Made by a program: the position numbers and the translations under genes. From Anodontia alba (taxonomy: Eukaryota > Mollusca > Bivalvia > Lucinida > Lucinidae), in NCBI GenBank assembly GCA_964016985.1, contig OZ024828.1, positions 303,001 to 367,000 of the forward strand: a DNA stretch of 64,000 nucleotides. Reading direction: 5' to 3'. Below the pieces are notes generated by a model that was not told the origin of the DNA, ran no database searches, and saw only the letters and a program-made list of their open reading frames with translations. Shown piece after piece: positions 1 to 10,576 of the stretch; the stretch's first letter is position 1, and the number at the start of each line of letters is the position of its first letter.

Positions 1-573
1 TATCTAAGAAAATGAAAATATATTCAAGGGAAGCAACTTATAAACTGTTATTGTCACCTTATACAAAGGGATGTACTTAAAAAGGAGACACTTTGTAAAT
101 TACGTTTATGATTTAGTCTATATAGACACCCGGTTTTATTTTTGTGTTACCCTCGTATATTTTACATGTTCTGTATGTTCCAGCCGCCATAATCAACTTT
201 GTTTGCAATGTCGAAATCCTCCATATATTGTCAGTACGTTCATCTGTGAGAAATAAAGACATTTGATTTTTTAAAGAACTTGTAAATGACGTTTGTGAAT
301 CGGTCTATAGCCAATAACCCCCGTTTGACACTATCCTTACATTTCTCCGTAAAGTACACACTTGAATGACAGATCATGATTGTCAATAATCAGAACGTAT
401 CAAATTAATGCAATAAAAGCCATTTGTGAAAAACAAAGAAATGAGCTGGCCGTTCAATTACTGAGTAAATGTCTCCTATTGAACAATGACTAAAATTGAA
501 TATCTGATTAATGGAAACAAGACAGTGGCTGATTTGATTGTGAAATGTTAATATTTACACTTCTGTATTATAA
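1..573. other. Unassigned AT-rich DNA
   Basis: No recognisable gene. An AATAAA hexamer lies at 252-257, so the segment before it could be the 3' end of a transcript or retroelement on the plus strand, but no coding sequence leads into it. The reading frame at 71-256 has no recognisable motif. Confidence 0.4.
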
Positions 574-675
574 ATATTGTCATACAGCATATATTGTCAT
601 ACAGAATATATTGTCATACAGCATATATTGTTATACAGCGTATATTGTCATACTGCATATATTGTCATACAACAT
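574..675. repeat. 17-bp tandem repeat, 6 units
   Basis: Six consecutive 17-bp units with consensus ATATTGTCATACAGCAT, differing by one to three bases each. The period is exact across the array. Confidence 0.9.
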
Positions 676-710
676 ATGCAGCCTTATGTAAGAGAAGGGT
701 ATTGGTGTCA

Positions 711-777
711 TATGCGAATATCGAAGACCCGGATCAGACTGCGCATGCGTAGTCTGATCCGGGCCTTCACTATTCGT
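711..777. repeat. PalD-type hairpin
   Basis: An almost perfect inverted repeat. GCGAATA...GACCCGGATCAGACTGCG is mirrored by AGTCTGATCCGGGCC...TATTCG around GCATGC. The GATCAGACTGCGCATGCG core is the signature of the PalD elements, but the long GAGCC-type ends are absent, so this is a solo core or a short subfamily. Confidence 0.75.
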
Positions 778-886
778 TAATGCATTTTACTGTATTCATA
801 AATTCAGTAGGTGGCCAACAAGGCTCTCTTCAGACAGTACAAATCTGCAGTCCATTCTACAGCTGGGCTTTCCTTACCTAATAGGC

Positions 887-952
887 GTTTTTTTTTTTTG
901 TTTTTTTTTTTTTTGTTTGTTTTTTTTTTTTTTGTTTTGTTTTTTTTTTTTT
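887..952. repeat. Interrupted poly(T) tract
   Basis: Runs of 10 to 14 T separated by single G or GTTTG. It may be the poly(A) tail of a minus-strand retro-insertion, but the sequence after it (953-1340) is not recognisable. Confidence 0.85.
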
Positions 953-1340
953 GCCGAGCACACAAAGTTGACGATAACATCGTAAATTATACCAAAAGAA
1001 CAAACAACAGCAAAGTATCAGATGCGCATGCATCGTTCCCGCTCTCTGAACAGTGCGTCTTTTGCTCTTTGTCTGATGTATTTTATAGCAGACAATAATT
1101 CTGTAAGGGAGAGGTGTAAGCGTTAATCTTGGCAGTTCTGGGCTGCCGGTGCCAAAATATGCTATCAGATTCCTTTTCTCAGAATATGGCCCAAACAAAT
1201 GTATGAGTCGCGCTATAAGATAAAAAGTGTCTTCAGGGCATACGCGAAAAGTAAATATCTAGAACAGCCAGTGAAGCCATACTGTCTGTTCAGGGTCTTT
1301 GCTATTAATCATTATATTCTTCCACAGTACCAATAATTCT
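953..1340. other. Unassigned spacer
   Basis: Nothing recognised apart from short GCGCATGC palindromic bits near 1024-1032. Confidence 0.4.
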
Positions 1341-1413
1341 GTGAGCGGACAGCCAAAGCCCAGATATGATTGCGCAGATGCGCAGTCTGATCTGGGCCTT
1401 CGCTGTCGGCATA
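1341..1413. repeat. PalD-type hairpin
   Basis: Inverted repeat: GCGGACAGCCAAAGCCCAGAT pairs imperfectly with ATCTGGGCCTTCGCTGTCGGC, with GCGCAGATGCGC at the loop. Same class as 711-777. Confidence 0.7.
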
Positions 1414-1494
1414 TGATCCGAAAACGTCTTGGATAGGCTCGTTTGTTATTTGTTTATTATTATTTACCAATATTTATAAGAATTGCAGATGATG

Positions 1495-1632
1495 CTATTG
1501 ATGCAAGTGCGTATTACACAATTGTGTGACGAGACCATTGGTATAAGTGCGTATGCTATGCAGTTGACTTTTGTTTAAGTGCGTATGTTACATCACTGCG
1601 TGACGGAAGCATGTGCTTATATTACATTTCAT
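1495..1632. repeat. Outlying degenerate units of the 40-bp minisatellite
   Basis: Three to four diverged units containing AAGTGCGTAT...GTGACG..CCATTGGTATAAGTGCGTATG. These match the 40-bp unit of the large array at 4408-6290 (AAGTGCGTATATTACATTATGTAACAGACGTCACTGGTGC, given in two parts). The island lies about 2.8 kb from the main array. Confidence 0.5.
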
Positions 1633-1765
1633 TATACTTCATCAATATCAATTAGCTGTGGAAGAATTCTTATTGGTCGACAGCATGTCACGCTTAGGAT
1701 ATATAATCCTGCAATGGTTCTCTCGGATGATGTCATCCCAAGTATTACCTCACTAATATTATGAG

Positions 1766-2277
1766 AATAAATGTCAGAAAGATTGCCTTTGGAAACAAAT
1801 AACACACTACGGATTAGAAAATGGGAGTCTCGGTTTTATTAAGACTCTTCATAAGCAGTAATAGAGTTTGCAACACTGTATACACCCTCTAGCGTATTCA
1901 TGAGCAGAACTCCATTTCCAAATATACGACAATGGGCCCAGTGACCCCAAAAGAAATGGAATATAATCTGCCCTATGATGATGTATGGGGAGACGTTCTA
2001 CCGCCGCCACACGGAACTAACACCAGCTGCAGTGTAGTAAAATAAACGTCAAAAAGATTGTCTTTGGAAACAAAGAAGACAGTACGGATTAGAAAATGGG
2101 AGTCTTGGTTTTATTGAGACTTTTCATCAGCAGTAATGGAGTTTGCAACACTGCTTAGGCCGTCTAGCGTATACATGAGCAGAACTCCATTTTCATATAT
2201 ACCACAATGGGTCCAATGATCCCAAAGGAAATGAAATATAATCTGCACTATAGTGATGTACGGGGAGATGTTCTACC
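1766..2277. repeat. C-rep, two head-to-tail copies
   Basis: Two tandem copies with a 285-bp period (ACGGATTAGAAAATGGGAGTC at about 1809 and 2094). Each runs through GAGCAGAACTCCATTT to a GATGTACGGGGAGACGTTCTACCGCCGCCACACGG end. Related copies are at 19640-19978 and 26876-27255. No coding capacity was recognised. Confidence 0.8.
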
Positions 2278-2295
2278 GTTAAATCTCATCGGTCG

Positions 2296-2700
2296 AGAGC
2301 ATACAGGGTAATATTCTGTCATGTTACCATGTAATATTACCCTTGCAAGTAATATTGCCCTCTGACGTCACTTCGGTAAGCACAGAGTATTATTCTATCA
2401 GGTTTCCCTTCAATATTACCGTCGCAGGTAGTATTACCCTTTGGTTACGTCATTGCTGTTAGTGCAGTTGCAGTTGTAAAAATTCGATATAATAAAACAA
2501 TTGTTGGCCATGTACGTAATATGACGATTTTTTCGCCCTTGACTGTTAATGTTACCCTCGGGTAAGCCCTCAGGTAACATTACCTGCCTCGAGTAAACAG
2601 ATCGTCATATTACCCTCGCATTAGGGTAACAACTGTATAATGTTACCCTCGCCGCGACGTGAAACCAAGTAATATTACCCTCGCCGCGACGTCATGGTAA
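2296..2700. repeat. GTAATATTACCC-rich repeat block
   Basis: Many short direct and inverted copies of (G)TAATATTACCCTCG and CCGCGACGT. An inverted repeat lies inside it: ATATGACGAT at 2519-2528 and ATCGTCATAT at 2601-2610. The flank at 2761-2870 repeats part of the block in diverged form (AACAACTGTTG...CCTGCCTCGGGTGAACA). Probably a decayed palindromic element. No gene. Confidence 0.55.
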
Positions 2701-3018
2701 ACTGACGTTAACTAAACACGACGTGTGCCATATCATTCTAAAGTTGCATCGTAGGGCAGTTATACTGAACCATCGCTATAACGAAACAACTGTTGCATCT
2801 GTACGAGGGGAAGCCTTTACATTTAATTTACATACCTGCCTCGGGTGAACAAATCGTAATATAACGTAATATTTCATGAAGTCCATCTCACGTGAACATC
2901 AGCCTTACATTATTGAGGCTTTAAATTCAACTTCAAGATACCTTGATGATTTACTTTGACCAAATGTAGGTACAGAACTCCAATTAAATAGAGCAAATTC
3001 TTCCGATACCGAGGCACC
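2701..3018. other. Unassigned spacer
   Basis: Apart from the diverged echo of the preceding block at 2761-2870, nothing recognised. Confidence 0.4.
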
Positions 3019-3606
3019 TTTTTTTTGGATTTGAATGTATGTATATCTTATGGTACAGTTTCCACGAAAATTTGTGATAAACGGGACGATTTTGAATTTT
3101 ATATAGTCAGTTTCCCATTTCTGGATGGCGATGTTCCCCGGCGTACCTCATATAAGGTATACATATCTCAACTTATTAGATTCGCCAGAGCTTCTTCAAA
3201 TCTTAGTGACTAACTGCCGTAATAAAGCCCCTACTGTCAAACGCCTTAGACAGGGCTATCGTTATTTTAAATTTCGTAAGGCGTTTTCGAAATTCTATCG
3301 CAGACACAGTGCCTTGGTACAAAAAAAATAGTGTCAGTCTGAAAACATTTCTGCAACAAGGTATATCGGAACCAGAATTTTACGGTGACTCAGTGTACAG
3401 ATTTAGAAAAAATTGTAGGAAAATCAACTTTTTCCGAGCAATTCATAAATCTTATTAACCATTGTAAAAGAATTGGCTATAGCCTGGATATTATACGGCA
3501 GACTGCATGCCTAGTTGTCAACCCAATCATTGTTGATAGCAATGCTTCACGCTTTAATTGCACGACGGCGGTTCGGGCCTCAGACTCAATGACGGCCTCT
3601 TCGTAA
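3019..3606 (+). pseudogene. Reverse transcriptase C-terminal remnant (YIDD-type retroelement, copy A)
   Basis: This is the C-terminal third of a retroelement reverse transcriptase, downstream of the YIDD catalytic box. Three pieces in different frames are recognisable in order: 'STKICDKRDDFEFYIVSFPF' followed by 'RRTSYKVYISQLIRFAR' (3025-3210); 'RQGYRYFKFRKAFSKFYRRH' (3225-3325); and 'GYSLDIIRQTACLVVNPI' ending 'RASDSMTASS' (3385-3606). The frame is lost near 3213, at the A-run at 3320-3328, and again near 3410. The same order of motifs appears in the longer RT remnant at 13965-14870 (DKRNDFN..., YGVYVSQLIRYAR). The upstream catalytic domain is missing here. By recollection this RT type is common in aquatic invertebrates and may be Penelope-like, but no GIY-YIG domain is visible. 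It is non-functional. Confidence 0.8.
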
Positions 3607-4393
3607 ATTTTAACCAGTGGGATGGGGCTTGACGATATGTCTTTGGATTGGCCCGCCGTGGTTCAACTATTGGTTTTCATTTACTCTGGCATACAATAGA
3701 ATTAGCCATGAGTACAGTGAAACCTGTGTAAGAGAGCCACCTTTGAGATTTAGTTTAGTGGTTGACGTGGAAAGGTGGCTGTCTTATAAAGGTGCTAGCA
3801 AAATTACATGTACCTTATAAGACTAAGACAAGACCTTTTCCACATCAACCGCTTTTTTTAAAGTCAGGCTCAAAAGTGGCTCTCTTACACAGGTTTCACT
3901 GTACTCATCTTTATTTATTATAGTGATTAATTTGATTTTTTATGTTTTCGCTTTGATACATTGATTGAGTTGGGAGCCTTTATGCGAACCGAATTTTTAT
4001 GTATTTCTGTATTAAGAGTTGCATCGGGACCCAGGGTAAAGTTGGCTAGCTGTTTAAGTGTTTTAAACCCCGAGTGGTTTACTCTACTGAACGTTCTAAG
4101 GCGGTGGTCCAGTTGCTAGTCTTTCTCTTTGTTGCTTTGTGGTTTATTCTACGAGGCGATTTGTTTTATGTCTTATCTTGTGTTATTTTGTTCTTGTGTG
4201 TTTTCAGTCCTTTTAGCATTGCGATTACCTCGCTTGGGGAAGAGAGAGCTTAACTTAGAGCTTTTTCGTACTTTTGTTCGATTTATGCTTGTTTTGTTAT
4301 GTCGGTTTCCTCTTCCTCTTGGTGTCTGGAAAGGGCTGCGGTTTGTGATTGTGGCATTCCCTGGACTGTTCTCTTACCTTGTTTTACTCTCTT
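3607..4393 (+). mobile_element. 3' tail of the YIDD-type retroelement (copy A), interrupted by a MITE
   Basis: Non-coding tail directly following the RT remnant. The part from 3924 (TTTATGTTTTCGCTTTGATAC) to 4380 (TTCTCTTACC) is repeated at 10577-11022 in the same orientation and at 11381-11560 and 12728-12995 in reverse. All four copies share the boundary GGTAAGAG / CTCTTACC, so this is a real element end. Long chance reading frames here are not genes. A 187-bp TA-flanked MITE splits the tail at 3715-3901. Confidence 0.75.
3715..3901. mobile_element. 187-bp MITE with TA target-site duplication
   Basis: Terminal inverted repeats of about 29 bp begin CAGTGAAACCTGTGTAAGAG and end CTCTTACACAGGTTTCACTG, with three mismatches or fewer. 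TA dinucleotides flank both ends (3713-3714 and 3902-3903). The TA duplication and CAGT ends fit a non-autonomous Tc1/mariner-class element. It has no coding capacity. It sits inside the retroelement tail and so is younger than it. Confidence 0.85.
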
Positions 4394-4407
4394 GCAAGGG
4401 CAATAAT

Positions 4408-6290
4408 TTTATAATGTAACAGCCTCCACTGGTGCAAACAGGTATTTTACATTATGTAAAAGACGCCATTTTTTTCAAGTTGTATATTACATTTATTAGT
4501 TATAGACACCAAGTTCGTGAGCGTATATCAGATTATGTAATAGATACTACATGTACTGGTGCTAGTAGGTACATGTATGTGTTTGAGATAAACCTATCTA
4601 GGAAAAAAATATGTAACGGACGCCGTTTATGCAAGTATGTATAAACAACAGACGTCACTGAAGCAAGTGCATGAATAACAATATGTAACACACGCCACTG
4701 GTGCAAGTTCGTGTATCACATTGTTTAACAGACGTCATTGGAGCAAGTGCATATATTTGTGTAACAGACGTTACTGGTGCAAGTGCGTATATTAAATTAT
4801 ATAACAGACATCACTGGTGCCAATGCATATAATAATTTATGCAACACACGTCACTGGGGCAAGCGAGTATATATATGTAATAGGCGCCACTGGGCCAAGT
4901 GTGTACATTACATAATGTAACAAACGGCACCAGTGCAAGTGCATACATGTACTTATGCGTATACTACATTATGTAACAGACGGCACTGGTGCAAGTGAGT
5001 ATATCACATAACTGAGCAGATTTAATGGTTAAATAGAGTAAATTACATTATTTAACAGACGTCACTGATGTTAGCGCATGCAATAACTTATGTAACATAT
5101 GCTTCTGGGACAAGTGCGTATATTGCATTGTTTAACAGACATCACTGGTGCAAATGAGTAAATTACATTATGTAACAGATGTCACTGGTGCTATTGAGCA
5201 AATTACATTACGTGTGCGTATATTACTTTATGGAACAGACGTCACTGGTGCAAGTGCGTATTTTGCATAAATGTTACAGAGTCATTGACTTCACTGGTAC
5301 AAATGCGTATATTGCAGAAAGTAACAGACGCCTCTGGTGCAAGTGCGTAAATTACATTATGTAACAGACGTCACTGGTGCAAGAGCGTCTCATATGACAA
5401 TATGTAACAGACGTAATCAGCACAAGTGAATATATTACATTATGTAGCAGATGTCTCTGGTGCAAGAGTGTATGTAACATTCTGTAACAGATGTCAGTGG
5501 TGCAAGTGCGTGCGTGTATTGCATTATGTAGCAGACGTCACTGGTGAAAGTGCGTTTTTTTGCATTATGCAACATACGTCATTGGTACAAGTGCGTAATT
5601 TACATTATGTAATAGACGTCACTGGTGCAAGTGTGCTTATTGCATTATGTAACAGATATAACAGGTGCAAGTGTGTATATTACATTAGGTCAGTGGCGAA
5701 CAATGCGTATATTGCATTAAGTAACAGACCGAACTGGTGCAAGTGCGTACATTATGTAGCAGACGTCTATGGTGCAAGAGCGTATATTGCATTATGTAGC
5801 AGACATTACTGGGTGCAAGTGTGTATATTATATTATGTAACAGACGGCACTGGTACAAGTGCGTATATTACATTACGTAATAGATGTCACTGGTACAAGT
5901 ACGTATATTGCATCATGTAACAGATGCCACTGGTCTAAGCGCGTTTATTAAATTACGTCTCTGGCGCAAGTGCGTATATTGCATTATGTAACAGACGTCA
6001 CTATATAATGCATAATCTCGTAATATGCGCCACTGATTCAAGTGCGTATATTTCAGTAAGTAACAGACCCCACTGGTGCAAGTGCATATATTGCATTATG
6101 TAACAGACGTCACTTGCGCAAATGCGTATATCGCATTACGTAACAGACGTAACTTGTCCAAGTGCGTATATTACATTATGTAGCAGCAGACGTCACTGGT
6201 GCAAGCGCACATAATGCGTTAATGAAATAGATTTCACTGGTGCAAGTTCGTATATTACATTCTTAACAGACATTATTGTTGTAATTGTGT
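4408..6290. repeat. 40-bp minisatellite, ~46 degenerate units
   Basis: The 40-bp unit can be written as TATATTACATTATGTAACAG plus ACGTCACTGGTGCAAGTGCG. Units differ by substitutions and small indels, and the array continues for about 1.9 kb. Almost every unit carries an ACGTCA/GACGTC motif. The reading frame at 5426-5920 is only the repeat read through (40 is not a multiple of 3, so it cycles every three units). It starts directly after the retroelement tail end at 4393. Confidence 0.92.
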
Positions 6291-6795
6291 GGCACACTAT
6301 ATGAAAGTCTTCACTGGTACAGGAATGCCGGCGACAGCGGTAGACAAACTGTGTAAGAAGAAATTATCTGCTTCTGTAGTCTATTATATCAATAATTGGT
6401 ACATTTGTATGACAACTGATGGCAGACAGCCATGGGGGCAATCTGTCTACCATAATGCATGACAGTCACCAATAGTGCAGTTTTACAACTAGTGGGATCT
6501 ATATGGTACGCAACAGAAGAAAAGATGCAATCAAAAGCCCAGATCAGCGAGCGTATTCGCGCATCCTAATATGGGTATTCACTGCCTGCTTACACAAATC
6601 CTTGGATATTGTAGATTAATATATCGTTGGACAGAGAATGTCAACATCAGCTTGCGCATCTGCGAAAACAGATCTAGACGTGACTGTTCGCATATGGCAT
6701 ACGGGCTTTTTCTAAGGCAGCGGTACCTTTAGTTTAAACAAAGATCTGTAAAATTTGCATAAACACATTTTCTGTTGGTAAAATATGACATTACT
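6291..6795. other. Unassigned, with decayed PalD pieces
   Basis: AAGCCCAGATCAGCGAGCG...TCGCGCATCC at 6534-6570 and GCTTGCGCATCTGCG...AGATCTAGACG at 6650-6685 look like two arms of a worn PalD element. Nothing else was recognised. Confidence 0.4.
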
Positions 6796-7055
6796 CTATT
6801 CACCCTAAATATTCGAACACTGTGCCCTTTCATCCCTGACTTTCTCAAGTAGACTCTTCCATTCTTGAACTTGGAAATGCCCACCGATGCAAAATGCGCG
6901 AGGGGGAGGGGGCAGTGTTCGGTTCATTCTAAAATAAAAAAAAGAATGGAAACAGTGTAGATCCTGATGAGACGGCTCTTCTACACTGTTTGCACAGGTA
7001 TTGTCGCTGAAAGGGTTAAATATTTACTGCACATACCCTAAAATTCGAACAACTC
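6796..7055. repeat. PalG fragments
   Basis: TTCACCCTAAATATTCGAACACTG at 6798 and TACCCTAAAATTCGAACAAC at 7037 match the PalG end. Between them lies the inner hairpin CAGTGTAGATCCTGATGAGACG...CTACACTGTTTG at 6953-6994. Two incomplete copies or one rearranged copy. Confidence 0.55.
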
Positions 7056-7171
7056 CATTTTACAAATGACAAAAAATATCACTAAACTGATATTTTTATC
7101 TATGGTTGTAACTACTCATCTGTTGAGATGACAGGCAATTAAAGACCAAACATCCAACAAAATATTATTGA

Positions 7172-7333
7172 GTTAACGCTTGGCACTCATGGTTAAAATT
7201 TCAGCAGACGACACATTGAAATATTTTGCTTATTTCTTCCTGAGCTTTGACAATACCTATCTTCTGGAAAAAAATAAAGAAATCAGTTTGTCGTCTGCTG
7301 AATATTCCCAGAGAGTGTTAATGGTAAAAGACC
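7172..7333. mobile_element. PalA element
   Basis: Inverted repeat with GTTAACGCTTGGCACTCATGG..TTTCAGCAGACGAC at the left and GTCGTCTGCTGAATATTCCC..GAGTGTTAATGGTAAA at the right. The usual TTTCATGCAAATTGTCTCC centre is missing, so this is a shortened copy. Confidence 0.7.
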
Positions 7334-8514
7334 AACCTTATTTATGCACGTGTGAAAAATGGGTCTAATCTCGAAATTTATCAAAAAATTTGAGGCAAAA
7401 TACGGTTTCAAATATCAAAAATGGTTGACATTTTTTTTCTGCTTTCCAGATACGCAAATACTCGTACTTTTCCGTTCTACTATCTGCAATATAGACCGGT
7501 TATCTTCGTAAACAATCGTGTTTCCTTTCAATGTTACAACGTACCAATTGACTCCTTCGAAGGCTATAACCACGCCCATGCGTAAATCCTTAGACAAACA
7601 ATATCGTGATACCTGTATTTGTCAATGAAAACTGCATTCATACCTGTATTTATCAATGAAAAAGTACATAGGTAATATTGTTTGTCTAAGCAATAATATT
7701 AACCGTTAACTGGTAAGCTATTTTGGTTGGTCAGATTTAGGTGTCATTTACTGGACAGGTGATTTCACGGAGGACTCAATTTGCAGTTATGAATAAGCTC
7801 ATCAAGGCTCAAACTTCTTAGTCAAACAGTTTCATACGATTGACATCGCACATCTATCATAAACTATTATGTTCAAACTCAAATATACATGTATTTTTAT
7901 TTTTCACGGGTCGTTTTTTTTTTTTTTCAGCGTAGATACAAGCGGTACTTTGCACTTTTACTCGGATTTTCCGTAAATGCTTTGGCAGGGGTTGAAATTT
8001 TGGTATGACTACTTCGGACTTCGGCTTGGTGGGTTGCAAACAGTATTGCTGTCCAGACATCGCATTCTTTTGTGTCTAATCTGGATCTAGACTGTTTGAT
8101 CAGGCTTGTCTTTTCGAAACCTTAGGGTAAATACGGCATATAATATGATTACATCACTTATTTATGTGTATAGCTTGATACCTATCCTTCCTAAAAAATA
8201 TTCATGAAATTTGAGGCATTATAGTTTGACCTAGTACAAGATTTTATATTGCAAATATTGCATCGACTTAAATGTTAATAGCATATAATCACACTATTGT
8301 TTTAACTTATTACATCCTACAGTCATCCGAGACCCATTTTAAAAATATTAATCTATATTTTAGATATCTTGTTATATATATGATGTTTAATCAGAATTTC
8401 TTTCATTTTGGTAGATCCAGACACATGTTTCTCAGGGGACCTAACATATAAATCGAGATGTGACTTAGAACTAGCTGATATACTTTAAAACGTTTGCGAA
8501 CAGTACAGCCGCTG
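7334..8514. other. Unassigned, no gene seen
   Basis: AT-rich. The notable parts are a poly(T) run at 7914-7928 and a PalG right-end fragment at 8075-8140 (GGATCTAGACTGTTTGATCAGGCTTG...TTAGGGTAAATACGGCA). A short direct repeat of AAATATTGTTTGTCTAAG also occurs near 7595-7690 in both orientations. The reading frames at 7415-7597 and 7857-8060 lack recognisable domains. Confidence 0.45.
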
Positions 8515-8516
8515 TA

Positions 8517-8875
8517 CAGTGAAACCTCATTGACTCGAACATCGATGACTCGTTTACCCTGGCTGATTCGAACTCATTTTTATTTTTTGAGTGCGCAGGA
8601 AGTTCTTCCGATAGCTCAAGAAGCCAAATATTTGGGATATATTAGGGCAATTCCTATTTTATCATGATATGTATTTTGTACGTACTCATTAGAACCGCCT
8701 CATTGCGGCGATGCTGATGAGTACACTCAATACACCTTGTTTTTATAGAAGATCGAAATGTAAGCCCTATATTATCTTCATTTGCCTTCTGACCTTGGCG
8801 CTAAGATTAACCCTCAGTAGCTAGAGAACAAATTGACATGGTCCGAAAGATGTTTGAACCATTGAAGTTCGACTG
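8517..8875. mobile_element. PalF MITE carrying the shared hairpin core
   Basis: 359 bp. Left end CAGTGAAACCTCATTGACTCG, right end ..TGAACCATTGAAGTTCGACTG. It is flanked by TA at 8515-8516 and 8876-8877, as expected of a Tc1/mariner-type MITE. In the middle (8676-8726) is a hairpin GTACTCATTAGAACCGCC / GGCGATGCTGATGAGTAC, which is a diverged form of the PalB core. Confidence 0.75.
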
Positions 8876-9325
8876 TAATGCTAAGTGTGTCGTTAATTAC
8901 GGGTATTTGGGGTGAAAAAAAAAAAACAGAAAAAAAAAAAAAAAAAAAAAAAAAACAGTGAAAACACAGGGCATATCGCAGATACATGGTTTTGCTATTT
9001 GGGACACACCAGTTACGAGGAACATGTTCTTGTATATTGTACCATTCGGCTGATTTGCCGTATGCAAGTTAAATATTCGGGCATCTTATCTCCTTACCAT
9101 TCGGTTCCTAAAATTTGAACAATTTTACTCTTTTGATTTTCCAAAGTGCCAGTTTACTGTATGTATTCCACCATTCTACAATAGCAACAGACTTGACTGG
9201 TAAAATTGGCTGTTACAACAGTCAATCATTCTTGAAATACAACAAATGTACAATGTACGCAAGTTCTCTCTGATGCGGAAAAGATGATAAAAAGCTGGGA
9301 TAAATGATATATTTTGTTCTAAGTA
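8876..9325. other. Unassigned, with poly(A)
   Basis: An interrupted A-run lies at 8914-8955. PalG-like bits occur near 9045-9120 (ATTCGGGC...CCATTCGGTTCCTAAAATTTGAAC). No gene recognised. Confidence 0.4.
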
Positions 9326-9692
9326 CAGCCAAACTTTAGTGGCTCGAACATCTTTGGGACCATGAAAATTTATTTTAGACATGGGTAGTTCGAGCAAATG
9401 AGGGTTAATCATAGCACCCGGTCAGGCAGCAAATAAGAATAGTTTAGCTGTGTCTTTTCGACCGTCTATAAAATAATGGCATGTTGAGTGTATTCATTAG
9501 AATCTCATCGGTTCAATGAGACGATTCTAATTAGTACATAATAGTGCATACATTTTCAGGATGAAATAAGAAAATTTCCCTAAACTATCCTTTAAAATTT
9601 GATTTCTTGTGTAATCCCTAGGGGCTCAAAAATGAGTTTCATTCAGCGACGGTAAACGAAATATCGGTGTTCGAGTCACTGAACTTTTGCAG
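9326..9692. mobile_element. PalF MITE carrying the shared hairpin core
   Basis: 367 bp, flanked by TA (9324-9325 and 9693-9694). The left end reads CAGCCAAACTTTAGTGGCTCG. The right end, reversed, reads CTGCAAAAGTTCAGTGACTCG. The block ACATCTTTGGGACCATGAAA..GAGGGTTAATCATAGC matches, in reverse, the right arm of the 8517-8875 copy. A central hairpin lies at 9485-9545 (TGTATTCATTAGAATCTCATC / GATGAG..). Confidence 0.7.
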
Positions 9693-10046
9693 TATGTATA
9701 TGCCGTCCAAATGAAAATTGAGCCAGATCGGAAATCTGGCTAGGCTAAATAGGAAATCTTACTAGGACGCTGTCATCTTATGTGAGGTTGTTTTTCTCCG
9801 AGGTAACTGACAAGTATACACACTGTTTACATCAATAAATAAGCTAGTGATTCTCAAGTATGAAAAAGTATCATTTCAACGAAATTTCCACTTTAAATGT
9901 CTCTCTTTTACCTAATCAACTAATGCTAGCAGATTAGTTTATTAGTTTATATTGTTCTTGGGCCAAGGTTATATAAAATTATAAAACTTGAACTCATCAA
10001 ATTACTTGTCTCTGAAAATACTGAAATGGACCCGTGGCATAAAAGC
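9693..10046. other. Unassigned
   Basis: GCCAGATCGGAAATCTGGC at 9722-9740 is a short perfect hairpin (GCCAGAT...ATCTGGC). Nothing else was recognised before the tandem array. Confidence 0.4.
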
Positions 10047-10464
10047 ATAGTTATGAGGAAAGAGTACACAGTCTAATAGCTGATTTGCTGGTTAGTTATG
10101 AGGAAAGAGTACACAGTCTAATAGCTGATTTGCTGGTTAGTAGTGAGGAAAGAGTACACAGTCTAATAGCTGATTTGCTGGTTAGTAGTGAAGAAAGAGT
10201 ACACAGTTTAATAGCTGATTTGCTGGTTAGTAGTGAAGAAAGAGTACACAGTTTAATACCTGATTTGCTGGTTAGTTATGAGGAAAGAGTACACAGTCTA
10301 ATAGCTGATTTGCTGGTTAGTTGTGAGGAAAGAGTACACAGTCTAATAGCTGATTTGCTGGTTAGTTGTGAGGAAAGAGTACACAGTCTAATAGCTGTTT
10401 TGCTGGTTAGAAGTCAGGAAAGAATACACAGTCTAATAGCTGATTTGCTGGTTAGTAGTGAGGA
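10047..10464 (+). repeat. 45-bp minisatellite, 9 units, open in one frame
   Basis: About nine units of 45 bp. Because 45 is a multiple of 3, one plus-strand frame stays open from 10043 to 10474 and would encode a 15-residue repeat, LLVSSEERVHSLIAD, with substitutions at a few positions (S/Y/C, A/P, D/V). There is no ATG at the start and a TAA lies directly upstream at 10040-10042. I see no evidence of expression. The unit is unrelated in sequence to the other 45-bp array at 54578-54850. Confidence 0.9.
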
Positions 10465-10576
10465 AATTATTTGAAGATAAATAAGAATTCCTATTTGGCT
10501 AAGCCAGATTCTGGATCTGGTTAAATTCTTATTCGACTACGACATGTTCATTGAAATGCTAATCCTGTATATAAAG

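Noticed and set aside
811..1198. Phe- or Lys-rich frames
   Set aside because: They are produced by the poly(T) tract at 887-952.
4129..4419. 96-codon hydrophobic frame resembling a membrane protein
   Set aside because: It lies in the T-rich retroelement tail and is not preserved in copy B (10785-10991), where the frame differs.
5426..5920. 164-codon reading frame
   Set aside because: It is the 40-bp minisatellite read in rotating frames. The peptide shows the same fragments shifted every 40 residues and has no domain.
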